NCBI GenBank assembly: GCA_010021705.1
Contig: RGMU01000032.1
Coordinates: forward strand, 1 to 11,555
DNA from: Chitinophagia bacterium
GTDB taxonomy: Bacteria; Bacteroidota; Bacteroidia; Chitinophagales; Chitinophagaceae
Reading direction: 5' to 3'
Length of the DNA: 11,555 nucleotides
Below are positions 1-7,495 of this stretch, piece after piece. The notes beneath the pieces were generated by a model, which was given only the letters and a program-made list of their open reading frames with translations, ran no database searches and was not told where the DNA came from. How positions within the stretch are numbered: position 1 is the stretch's first letter; each line of letters begins with the position of its first letter. The position numbers and the translations under genes are program-made.

Positions 1-104
1 AAATTGTCAGAATCAGGACGCTCAGGATTTTAGGACAAGCAGGAGGAAAATTAGGTAATTTTCCTGCTAATCTTTAAATCTTGGGTATCTTGATTCAGCA
101 ATTT
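1..104. repeat. Long imperfect inverted repeat (hairpin) at the left edge
   Basis: Bases 1-52 pair with 57-104 around a 4-nt loop (53-56). I count about 43 pairs, including five G-T pairs that would be G-U wobbles in plus-strand RNA. There are four mismatches (9, 19, 31 and 36-37), a bulged T at 7 and a 3-nt bulge at 44-46. The left arm carries AGGA at 15, 24, 32 and 41, spaced 8-9 bases; the right arm carries TCTT at 71, 79 and 88 with the same spacing. The element may extend left of the window. No T-run follows it, so it is not a classical terminator. Its style recalls the AGGATTT-rich intergenic inverted repeats I associate with Bacteroidota genomes, but that link is from memory. Confidence 0.75.
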
Positions 105-263
105 CCGTAGAGGCAAATTTCACTCCATCCAAACAGCTAATATATAGTCAAATATTGTTAATTCTATGGGCATTAGCCCATTATAATATCGCTGATAGAT
201 AAGTAAAATACGGCGAATACTTATTTTCACCCTTTTGGCGTTCTAATTTTAACCTACCGGCTA
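105..263. other. Gene-free intergenic stretch with two small inverted repeats
   Basis: I see no reading frame of note here. ATGGGC at 166-171 pairs with GCCCAT at 176-181 around ATTA. ATAAGTA at 199-205 pairs with TACTTAT at 218-224 around 12 bases, followed by a short T-run (TTTT from 224). The second could be a weak plus-strand terminator for a gene left of the window. Neither has enough GC to be convincing. Confidence 0.35.
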
Positions 264-294
264 TTGTTAGTTGTGGTGCAATGGTGTAGGTTTG
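264..294 (+). promoter_or_regulatory. Bacteroidota-type promoter of the vWA-GNAT operon
   Basis: TTG at 264-266 (-33 element) and TAGGTTTG at 287-294 (-7 element, matching TAnnTTTG) are separated by 20 bases. The start codon at 317 lies 22 bases beyond the -7 box, giving a leader of roughly 15-18 nt. The same spacing recurs in front of two other genes in the window, which strengthens the call. Confidence 0.7.
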
Positions 295-316
295 TTGGTT
301 AATTCAGATTTGAGTA

Positions 317-2737
317 TTGAAAAACCTTCTATCGTTATTATTATTGCTGTTTTCTGCCTTGTGTTGCCAAGCGCAGGGGGAAGTTAATGAATTTGCCCAA
401 GCGCGGGTGCTGATACTGTTAGACCAATCGAGCAGTATGCTTAATAATTGGTCAGGGGGAGGGGCAAAATATTTGGCAGCAAGGCAGATAGTGCTTCAGT
501 TGATGGACAGTGTATGGAGTGTGAACAGAGAGGTAGAATTTTCGTTAAGGGTTTTTGGCAGCAGGCATACTTCTCAAGAGAATGACTGCTATGACACGCA
601 AAATGAAGTGCCGTTTAGCAAATACAATCGCACTCAAATGGAGCTTCGTATGGAGAATATTCGCCCATTAGGCGTAACGGCAATAGCTTATTCCTTAATG
701 CAAGCTGCCAAAGAAGACTTGGTGGACGAGAAATATAATGCTTATAGCATTGTGTTGATAACCGATGGCGGAGAAAGTTGTGGTGGGGATATCTGTGCAG
801 TTATGGAAATGCTGTTTAAGAAAAAAATATTCTTTAAGCCGTATATCCTTAGCCTTGAAGCAGACCCGGGTTTAGCCAAAGAATATGATTGTATGGGTAA
901 TTATTTGCAAATAGCCAACAAAGCAGAAATGCCCAAAGCCATTGGTACAATCGTAAAAGCGTTTATGCCCATGCTAAAACTAAAAGGTGAAGATTATGAT
1001 AAAATAAAAACCATAGCTGCCAATGTACCCTCTGCCATAAAAGTAAAACCCTCCATTGTAAAAGTAGCCACACCTGCCGATAGCATTAAACATACCCGCC
1101 CCAAAGACAGTGTAGCAATAGTGAAAAGGGATACCATAGTTAAAAAAGATACATTAGCCGCACCTCCTAAAATATCTCGCATAAAAGTAGATGAACATGC
1201 CGAAGAACGCCCTAAACCCATAGCCATAGTTTCGTTAAAGGCGGGCACGTTGATAAGAATGGTTACACCTCGTTATGTAAAGAAAAGCATAGCTATTTTA
1301 CCCCTATCTGACCTAAAAATTGAAATAAAAGAAGATGATATTGTACACGAAATTCCTAAAACGCCTGCGGTTACTGCTCTTAAAACCGGCTCATTGCTGA
1401 AACTATCCTACACTGCAAAGCCGGCAAAGATTAAGCGGATAGAGTTACCACCGCTTAGCATACAAATTAAAGAAACCGACATAGTGTATGAATTACCCAA
1501 AACCTCAAACATTACGGAGTTAAGTGCCGGTGCATATAAAAGACTTGCCGTTGCGCCACCTAAACTAAAAAAGATAAGCACCATACCGGTGATACCTTTA
1601 GAAATAAAGATTAAAGAAGATGACATAGTATATGACAAGCCCGCACCAACAGCCTTAGCTACTTTAGGAACAGGCAAACTTATATTAAAAAGCACCACAT
1701 CTTTTAAACCCAAAGCCCTAAAACCGATAACCTTACCGCCATTAACTATTACCCTTTTAGAACCAGAGCCTGAACCGTTGCCCAAAGTGCCTGAATTGGT
1801 GAAGTTGAAAGTTGGCAGTTATAAGCGCATGGCGCGCGAGTTTATGTTAGAAGAGCGCATTTTAGAACCTCGTAAACTACCTCCCCCGCCTAAGTTTGAT
1901 TTTATTGCCCCTCCTCCGGCTTCAACACCGGTTAAAACAGTGGTAAAACCTGCTCCAATACCCAAAACCGGAGAATATTCCGTATTTAACGAAGACGCTA
2001 AAGCATCTTCATTAGAAATTTATATAACAGACGGAAAGGGCAAATACTACTACACCACGCCGGTGGTGATGATAAGCGATAATAGTGGTAAAGAAATTAA
2101 AAAATTTCACAGAACGATAGATGAGCACAACAACCCCGACCCTATTACAGACTTACCGCCCGGCAAATATAGCCTTACCCTGCAAGGACGAGAAGACCTT
2201 TTGGTTACGTTTGAAATAGTACCCGGTAAAAAATGTAAAATAAACATCATTGCCCGTAAGTTTAGTTTAATATTTTATTATGTAGGTGATATGAACCGCC
2301 CGGTAAAAGAGTTTGAAGCACGCGTAACGCAGCGCAATGTAGCAACGGGTAAGGTTGTGGTTCAAAAGTGTGTAGAAAAATTAGAATATGAACCCGGCAA
2401 TTATCACATTGAAATTAATACTCTTCCGCGCGATGTAAGAAACTTAGACCTTGATGCCGAAACAGCAGGTAGCATTGGCATACCGCAACCGGGCTTTGTG
2501 AAATTTGTTAATGATGTAAATTGCAGTGAAGTAACACTGTGGTACCAGCATGGAGACCGCTATATAGGCTTCTACAATCTTAAAATGAACGACCCTGCCT
2601 CGCAGCATTTTCAACTACAACCCGGTTTATACCAAGTGCACTATAGCGATGGCAACTCTAAATTTACAACTTCCGATAAAGTATTATCCTTTACGGTAAA
2701 AAGCCTGAAAGACACAGAAGTGATACTTGCAAAATAA
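317..2737 (+). CDS. Exported von Willebrand factor A domain protein with five tandem repeats
   Basis: This is an 806-residue protein. The start is TTG: an in-frame TGA at 311-313 excludes anything further upstream, and a signal peptide begins at once (hydrophobic core residues 4-15, likely cleavage near A19). A vWA domain spans about 29-220, with a complete metal-binding MIDAS set: D36-x-S38-x-S40, T121 and D150 in TDGGESCGGD. Residues 240-295 form a Lys/Asp/Thr-rich linker. Residues 299-534 are five degenerate 47-48-residue repeats starting at P299, P347, P394, P442 and P489. The last ~230 residues look like beta-sandwich repeats with PGxY turns at 615, 693 and 769. There is no T9SS sorting domain and no clear lipobox, so a periplasmic or envelope-associated location is inferred. 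vWA domains usually bind proteins through a metal ion; the partner here is unknown. It is probably co-transcribed with the GNAT gene 12 bases downstream. Confidence 0.88.
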   Translation: MKNLLSLLLLLFSALCCQAQGEVNEFAQARVLILLDQSSSMLNNWSGGGAKYLAARQIVLQLMDSVWSVNREVEFSLRVFGSRHTSQENDCYDTQNEVPFSKYNRTQMELRMENIRPLGVTAIAYSLMQAAKEDLVDEKYNAYSIVLITDGGESCGGDICAVMEMLFKKKIFFKPYILSLEADPGLAKEYDCMGNYLQIANKAEMPKAIGTIVKAFMPMLKLKGEDYDKIKTIAANVPSAIKVKPSIVKVATPADSIKHTRPKDSVAIVKRDTIVKKDTLAAPPKISRIKVDEHAEERPKPIAIVSLKAGTLIRMVTPRYVKKSIAILPLSDLKIEIKEDDIVHEIPKTPAVTALKTGSLLKLSYTAKPAKIKRIELPPLSIQIKETDIVYELPKTSNITELSAGAYKRLAVAPPKLKKISTIPVIPLEIKIKEDDIVYDKPAPTALATLGTGKLILKSTTSFKPKALKPITLPPLTITLLEPEPEPLPKVPELVKLKVGSYKRMAREFMLEERILEPRKLPPPPKFDFIAPPPASTPVKTVVKPAPIPKTGEYSVFNEDAKASSLEIYITDGKGKYYYTTPVVMISDNSGKEIKKFHRTIDEHNNPDPITDLPPGKYSLTLQGREDLLVTFEIVPGKKCKINIIARKFSLIFYYVGDMNRPVKEFEARVTQRNVATGKVVVQKCVEKLEYEPGNYHIEINTLPRDVRNLDLDAETAGSIGIPQPGFVKFVNDVNCSEVTLWYQHGDRYIGFYNLKMNDPASQHFQLQPGLYQVHYSDGNSKFTTSDKVLSFTVKSLKDTEVILAK

Positions 2738-2749
2738 TAGTAACCTTTT

Positions 2750-3196
2750 ATGGAACAACAGCCACAAATTTTTACCTTAATAACGGATATAAATACCGAT
2801 TTTTACCCCCAAGTTTGGCAGTTGCGGGAGGAGGTATTGCGTGCCCCAATAGGGCTGTCCCTAAAAGATGAAGATTTGAGTGCCGAAGCCGATAATATTT
2901 TTGTGATAGCCATAGAGCAAAATAGGGTAGTGGGTTGCTTGCTGTTACACCCTTTAGATAACAATACCATGAAGCTACGCCAAATGGCTGTTGCTACTGA
3001 CCGGCAAAGGCAAAATATTGGCAACCGATTAGTAACCGCTGCACACGGCTATATAATGGCAGAACAGAAGCAGAAGTGCGTTTTACATGCGCGCATACCG
3101 GCTGTAGGCTTCTATGAAAAATTGGGCTATAAAGCTGAAGGAGAAGTATTTGAAGAGGTTGGGATACCCCATTTGTTTATGCAACGTGGCTTTTAA
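2750..3196 (+). CDS. GNAT-family N-acetyltransferase (ElaA/YjcF-like)
   Basis: This 148-residue protein has the usual length and layout of a single-domain acetyl-CoA-dependent N-acyltransferase. A YPQVWQLREEVLR segment (19-31) resembles the N-terminus of ElaA/YjcF-type members. Motif A is LRQMAVATDRQRQNIGNRL (76-94), with the CoA pyrophosphate loop QRQNIG; the first glycine of the usual (Q/R)xxGxG pattern is Asn89. Motif B ends in FYEKLGY near residue 121. No signal peptide is visible, so it is cytosolic, and its substrate cannot be read from sequence. It starts 12 bases after the vWA stop codon with no promoter or terminator between, so co-transcription is likely. A functional link to an exported vWA protein is not obvious. 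No Shine-Dalgarno sequence precedes the ATG. Confidence 0.85.
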   Translation: MEQQPQIFTLITDINTDFYPQVWQLREEVLRAPIGLSLKDEDLSAEADNIFVIAIEQNRVVGCLLLHPLDNNTMKLRQMAVATDRQRQNIGNRLVTAAHGYIMAEQKQKCVLHARIPAVGFYEKLGYKAEGEVFEEVGIPHLFMQRGF

Positions 3197-3204
3197 TAAG
3201 AGTA

Positions 3205-3230
3205 AGGGCAGTAGATTGGGTACTATCCCT
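3205..3230 (+). terminator. Weak hairpin after the GNAT gene
   Basis: AGGG at 3205-3208 and AGTA at 3210-3213 pair with TACT at 3221-3224 and CCCT at 3227-3230, with a small internal loop and a 7-nt apical loop. It sits just behind the GNAT stop codon, but A residues rather than T residues follow. It may mark the end of the operon without being a standard intrinsic terminator. Confidence 0.25.
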
Positions 3231-3246
3231 AAAAATAGCATAGCGT

Positions 3247-3271
3247 GCAAAAAAATAGTGATGTTTTTTGC
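3247..3271. repeat. AT-rich inverted repeat overlapping the -33 element
   Basis: GCAAAAAA (3247-3254) pairs perfectly with TTTTTTGC (3264-3271) across a 9-base spacer. The right arm contains the TTG (3268-3270) used as the -33 element of the next promoter. It could be an operator, a weak bidirectional terminator, or simply A/T-tract chance. Confidence 0.4.
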
Positions 3272-3298
3272 GGATATCAATAATTAGTCTTACCTTTG
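3268..3298 (+). promoter_or_regulatory. Promoter of the first Omp28-like gene
   Basis: TTG at 3268-3270 and TACCTTTG at 3291-3298, spaced by 20 bases, match the Bacteroidota sigma-ABfr consensus. The ATG at 3329 lies 30 bases beyond the -7 box. Confidence 0.78.
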
Positions 3299-3328
3299 CA
3301 TCACTTTTACTTAAATTTTCAGCGTACA

Positions 3329-5223
3329 ATGAAGAAATCCTTACTTTTAGGAGCATTATTTGCTTCTCTAGCCTTATCTGTACAGGCTCAAACGCGTTTT
3401 TCAATTCACGAAGAGTTTACCGGAGAAAACTGTGGACCATGCGCAGGTACTAATCCCGGTTTTTGGAGACTTTGCGACTCCGGTACTAACCCTTCTAAAA
3501 TGATTCACATTGCGCACATGGTGCCAATACCTTCTTCCGGTTGGTTCTATATGCAAACGCAAACCATTAGCGATGCACGCGCTGCTTATTACACTGTACC
3601 GTTTGCACCCTACGGTAGGCTAAATGGTCAAATCCCTTATGCCTCTGCAAGCACAAGTAGCCCCGGACATCCCGTCTATTTTACGCAAGCCGAAATTGAT
3701 AGTGCTGCTCGCATACCTTCGCCGTTCAACATTACGGTAAGCAATAGCTGGAATGCTAACTATGACTCAGTGGTTACCACAGTTACCATTACTTGCGTTA
3801 CTAACTGGACCGGTACAGGCGTTTATTTGCGTGCTGCCTTAGTGCAAAATGTATTATTCAGCACCCCTCCCGGCTCAAACGGAGAGTATGATTACCGCAA
3901 CATAGTACGCGCCATGTATCCTAATGCTACCGGTACATCTTTGGCTGGCACATGGACTACCGGTATGGCGCAAACACTTACCATTACCGGTGCCGTTCCC
4001 AACTTTGTACAAAAAGAAAAATCGCCTTTCATGGTGGTTTGGATTCAAAACGATGCCGACAAAAAAATAGCTCAGGCTGCTAAAGCCACTCCATTGCCTT
4101 TAGTACCTAACGATGCTGCTATAGATTCTATAGTGCCTATCGGTATGATTTGCTCTAATCCCGGTAACTATATCACAGGGCATACTATCCGTTTACACAA
4201 TGTGGGCAGTAATGCAATTACATCAGCTACTATATATTACAAAAAAGACGGAGCGGCTTCTTTCAATACTTACAACTGGACAGGTTCATTAGCTTTAGGT
4301 GCTTCTGCTATGGTAACACTACCAAACGATACATTTGTGGTAGGTGCTAATCCCGCATATCACTCTTTCTATGATTCTGTTGCTAATGTAAACGGTACTA
4401 CAGATAAAAACTTACCTAATAACACCAACGGAGACTACTTCTTCATAGAAACCAACACTGCGCTTTCTATGCCTTATACCACAAGTTTTGAAAGTGCAGA
4501 TTTAGGCAAGTTTTACTATACTGACGTAAACAACAACAATAAAACTTGGGGTGCATTCCAAGCTACATCTGGTTCTTTGGTGCCGGTGAGTCTGAAGTGC
4601 TTACTTTACCCAAAGTTACCACCTCTTCTCCTTCTGCGCTTGATTTTTACGTGGCTTATAAAAGATATGACAACACTTCTGATGATAAATTAGAAGTAGT
4701 TTATTCTACAGATTGTGGTGCCAACTGGACTTCTATTTGGTCTAAATCAGGCACTACATTGGAAACAGTTACCCCGCCTGCTACCGGTTCGTTTACACCG
4801 TCTGCTGCCAGTTATAAACTTAAATCTGTAGATGTTAGCTCTGTGCCTGCCGGTGCTATCTTAGGTTTCCGCGGTACGAGTGATTACGGTAACAATATAT
4901 GGATTGATGACATTAATTTACGTGCCGGTACGCCTGCTGCCATTTCAAATGTAAACGAAGCTACTGCCCGCGATATTAGTGTATATCCTAACCCTGCCCA
5001 TACCGAAGCTACATTGAGCTTTGAAATGAGCAATGCCGGTGAGGCTAATGTATATGTAGCAGACCAACTTGGCAGAGTAGTAACTACTATTTCTACCGGT
5101 AATTTAACTGCCGGAACGCATACATTTACTATTGCAACTGCAAGCCTTGCTGCCGGTATTTACCATGTAGTTGTAAATACTTCTACTGCTACAAATACCT
5201 TGCAATTATCAGTTGTAAAGTAA
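3329..5223 (+). CDS. T9SS-secreted Omp28/thioredoxin-like protein, frameshifted
   Basis: I read one gene of about 631 residues interrupted by a frameshift. The ATG at 3329 is chosen over the one at 3296 because it begins a clean signal peptide (MKKSLLLGALFASLALSVQA, 1-20) and follows the promoter properly; 3296 lies inside the -7 box. An Omp28-type thioredoxin-like region (~22-260) has C35-G-P-C38. An Ig-like segment (~261-375) and a choice-of-anchor/MAM-like beta-sandwich (~381-545, ending in GNNIWIDDINLRAG) follow. A T9SS type A sorting domain (ISVYPNP..., 550-631) closes the protein. Around 4576-4579 the frame must change by one missing base: adding a T to the TTT at 4576-4578 restores ATSGSFGAGESEVL. 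As written, translation stops at 4693 (454 aa) without the sorting domain, so the product could not use T9SS. No other damage is visible, so I suspect a sequencing indel or a recent mutation. The 5387 gene is its paralogue. The biological role is unknown. Confidence 0.85.
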
Positions 5224-5261
5224 TAAACACTAAAATATAACGTTACTGTAACAAATTTTTC

Positions 5262-5293
5262 AAAAAAGGCTACCAAAAGTAGCCTTTTTTTTT
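5262..5293 (+). terminator. Intrinsic terminator of the first Omp28-like gene
   Basis: A perfect 12-bp stem (5262-5273 with 5279-5290) encloses a CAAAA loop, and the T-run continues to 5293 for nine T residues in all. It lies 38 bases after the stop codon. The run of A residues on the left arm would also allow termination from the minus strand. Confidence 0.92.
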
Positions 5294-5311
5294 AGGTTTA
5301 ATCCCAACCCT

Positions 5312-5342
5312 TTGTATTAGTGTTATTTTTTTACTATATTTG
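5312..5342 (+). promoter_or_regulatory. Promoter of the second Omp28-like gene
   Basis: TTG at 5312-5314 and TATATTTG at 5335-5342 are spaced by exactly 20 bases. The ATG at 5387 is 44 bases beyond the -7 box. The promoter stands directly behind the upstream terminator, so this gene is an independent unit. Confidence 0.75.
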
Positions 5343-5386
5343 CTACATCAAGTAATTAATCATTTGCCTCCAATTTTTTCAGAACA

Positions 5387-7384
5387 ATGAAAAAGATTCT
5401 ACTTCACCTTGCCATTGCTACCTTCGGCTTTTCGGTAGCAGGCACCGCGCAAACCATCATTGCGCAAGATTTTGAAACCGCCTCAATGCCGGGTCTGCCT
5501 ACGGGTTGGACTGATGTGCATACCGGACGCGGTAATGGCTGGGAAACAAAAAACACCGCAATTTCGCTTAGCTACGCCACTATTCCTGCGCATACTAAAT
5601 ATTGCGTGGTGAATGACGGAGGTGCTCCGGCAAACTATCCCGCCAATCTTACTTCGCCTACTTTCAGCTTAGCAACGGCTACAGCAGCATACCTTTCTTT
5701 AGATTATAATTTTCAACAGTTCAGGGTAACAGCTACAGGTCGCAGAGAAACGGCTTGGATAGACTTCTCTACCGACAATGGTACTACATGGACTACATTA
5801 GACTCTTTTCGTGCTTCGCCAACGTGGACAAAAATGTACGTTAGCTTAGGTACTTCCACTTCCGCTACTTGTAAAGTACGTTTCTGCTATAGCGACAACC
5901 GCATTAATGCTACTGATACTATCGGTATCTTAGGTGTAGCTATTGATAATGTGAATATCTTTAATGCGCCTCCAACAAGCATTACCTTAGAGTCGGTTAA
6001 CCCTGTTGCCGGAGACCCGGCTGCCGGCTACCAAACTGTGGGCGGTGCTGTTACCTTTGGTGGCGTTGTGCGCAACACCGGTAGCACAAACATGACTTCG
6101 TTTAATGCTACCTACCAAGTGGGTGCCGGTGCTCCGGTTACTACGCCTATTTCTTGCGGTTCTATCCCCCCAATGGTTACTTACACCTTCACTTGCACTG
6201 CTTATACTATGGGTGGCTTAGGTACACAAACCGTTACAACTTGGGTAAAAGAAACCGGCGACGCTAATGCCGCTGACGATACTATGCGTAGCTCAATCAC
6301 CGGCGTAACCTCTAAACCTGAAAAAGTAATTTTATTTGAAGAACCAACCGGTACTTGGTGCCAGTGGTGTGTTCGCGGCATTGTATATATAGACTCTATA
6401 TGGCAGGCGCACAAGCACCAGGTTAGCTGTGTGGCTGTGCATAACGGTGCCAGCGAACCTATGTGTAATGATAATTCCTCTTCCAGTGCTCATAATACCC
6501 TTATGGGAACTAAAATAAGTGGCTATCCCAGCTTAGTAGTAGATAGGAAATATGTAGGCGACCCATCACAAGTATTTTCTTATTATGATGCCATGAAAGA
6601 TTGGTTTGCCTTTGCAGCCATGTCAATTAAGTCCACTGTTACTGCCGGTAAAATTTCTTCTACAGTGAAAGTTACCCCTGCCTTAAATCTTACGGGAGAC
6701 TACCGCGTAGAATTGCTAATATATGAAGACAGAGTACATGGTACTACTTCAGGATACAATCAATCCAATGCTTATTCAGGAGGTTCGCGTGGTCCTATGC
6801 AAAATACTGAGTATAACTTTGCAACTTTACCTAGTCCTGTACCTGCTGCTACTATGTATTATGACAAAGTTAGCCGCTACACCGTACCTAACAATTTATC
6901 CACTACGCCTAACGGCGTTGCCGGTAGCTTACCTGCCAACATGACTGCCGGTACGCAATATAGCTACACCTTTGCTGATGTAACCATTGCTGCTAATTGG
7001 GTGCCTTCTAAATTATATGCCATTGCATTATTAATAGACAACAACCCTACCAGCCAAACTTATGGTCAAGTATTAAACAGCACTCATGACTATTGGGCTG
7101 TAGGTATCAGCGATACTAAAGCCGGTATCACAGGCTTTAATGTATATCCTAATCCTGCTACTAACAATGCTGTAGTGTTATACGACATCATGAACAACAG
7201 TCAAGTTGCTGTAAGCGTATTTGACATGTTAGGTCGTCAGGTTTACAATACACCTGCACAGGCTCAAACTGCCGGTTCTCACGAAGCTAACATTAACCTT
7301 AGCAACATTGCTAACGGCACATATACTGTTGTAGTTTCTACCGAAACCGGTAAAGTATCTGCTCAGTTAGTAGTGGCTAAGTAA
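5387..7384 (+). CDS. T9SS-secreted Omp28/thioredoxin-like protein, intact paralogue
   Basis: This is a 665-residue protein with a signal peptide at 1-~21 (MKKILLHLAIATFGFSVAGTA). Residues ~24-193 form a choice-of-anchor/MAM-like beta-sandwich (LPTGWTDVH near the start, GILGVAIDNVNIF at the end). An Ig/CARDB-like segment spans ~200-305. The Omp28-type thioredoxin-like region (~310-570) has C325-Q-W-C328 within EEPTGTWCQWC. The T9SS type A sorting domain occupies 584-665 (FNVYPNPATN at its start, NGTYTVVV, terminal LVVAK); that domain normally directs export through the outer membrane and is then cleaved. The three upstream modules are the same as in the 3329 gene but in the opposite order. CxxC thioredoxin-like domains often handle disulfides, but CQWC is not a standard oxidoreductase active site and activity is unproven. 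It has its own promoter and terminator. Confidence 0.92.
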   Translation: MKKILLHLAIATFGFSVAGTAQTIIAQDFETASMPGLPTGWTDVHTGRGNGWETKNTAISLSYATIPAHTKYCVVNDGGAPANYPANLTSPTFSLATATAAYLSLDYNFQQFRVTATGRRETAWIDFSTDNGTTWTTLDSFRASPTWTKMYVSLGTSTSATCKVRFCYSDNRINATDTIGILGVAIDNVNIFNAPPTSITLESVNPVAGDPAAGYQTVGGAVTFGGVVRNTGSTNMTSFNATYQVGAGAPVTTPISCGSIPPMVTYTFTCTAYTMGGLGTQTVTTWVKETGDANAADDTMRSSITGVTSKPEKVILFEEPTGTWCQWCVRGIVYIDSIWQAHKHQVSCVAVHNGASEPMCNDNSSSSAHNTLMGTKISGYPSLVVDRKYVGDPSQVFSYYDAMKDWFAFAAMSIKSTVTAGKISSTVKVTPALNLTGDYRVELLIYEDRVHGTTSGYNQSNAYSGGSRGPMQNTEYNFATLPSPVPAATMYYDKVSRYTVPNNLSTTPNGVAGSLPANMTAGTQYSYTFADVTIAANWVPSKLYAIALLIDNNPTSQTYGQVLNSTHDYWAVGISDTKAGITGFNVYPNPATNNAVVLYDIMNNSQVAVSVFDMLGRQVYNTPAQAQTAGSHEANINLSNIANGTYTVVVSTETGKVSAQLVVAK

Positions 7385-7405
7385 TAGCCAACAATCTTAA
7401 TCTAA

Positions 7406-7440
7406 TAAAATAGGCTGTCTCAAAAGGGCAGCCTATTTTA
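7406..7440. terminator. Bidirectional terminator between convergent genes
   Basis: A perfect 12-bp stem pairs 7406-7417 with 7429-7440 (TAAAATAGGCTG and its complement). The loop TCTCAAAAGGG can add three wobble-rich pairs. A/T-rich flanks on both sides allow function on either strand. It lies 22 bases after the stop of the 5387 gene and 56 bases beyond the stop of the methyltransferase gene. Confidence 0.88.
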
Positions 7441-7495
7441 CTTTTAAAGTAACGAATGAAAAAATGTAAACCGTACTTAGTACCGATGCAACGTG

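Noticed and set aside
1..104. CRISPR repeat array
   Set aside because: The periodic AGGA units are 8-9 bases apart and form one hairpin; there are no repeat-spacer units of the right length and no cas genes.
994..1785. Minus-strand frames of 84 and 125 residues inside the vWA gene
   Set aside because: They are antisense to the repeat region, where regular codon use keeps the opposite strand open. There are no recognisable domains.
3296..3328. Upstream ATG as the start of the first Omp28-like gene
   Set aside because: It lies inside or immediately next to the -7 promoter box and would add 11 residues in front of a textbook signal peptide.
3083..3404. Minus-strand small frames around the GNAT-Omp28 junction
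   Set aside because: They overlap the end of the GNAT gene, the promoter and the signal peptide coding region, with no supporting signals.
4571..4580. Programmed -1 ribosomal frameshifting
   Set aside because: The bases do not form an X-XXY-YYZ slippery heptamer, and I see no strong downstream stem or pseudoknot. A one-base deletion is the simpler explanation.
4546..5223. A separate 225-residue gene after the first Omp28-like gene
   Set aside because: Its first ~11 codons are an out-of-frame reading of the upstream gene, it has no signal peptide or promoter, and its sequence continues the interrupted protein precisely. It is the 3' part of a frameshifted gene.
7406..7440. IS-element end, because GGCTGTCTCAAAAG resembles some transposon termini
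   Set aside because: It forms a compact terminator hairpin between convergent genes, and there is no transposase, partner repeat or target duplication nearby.
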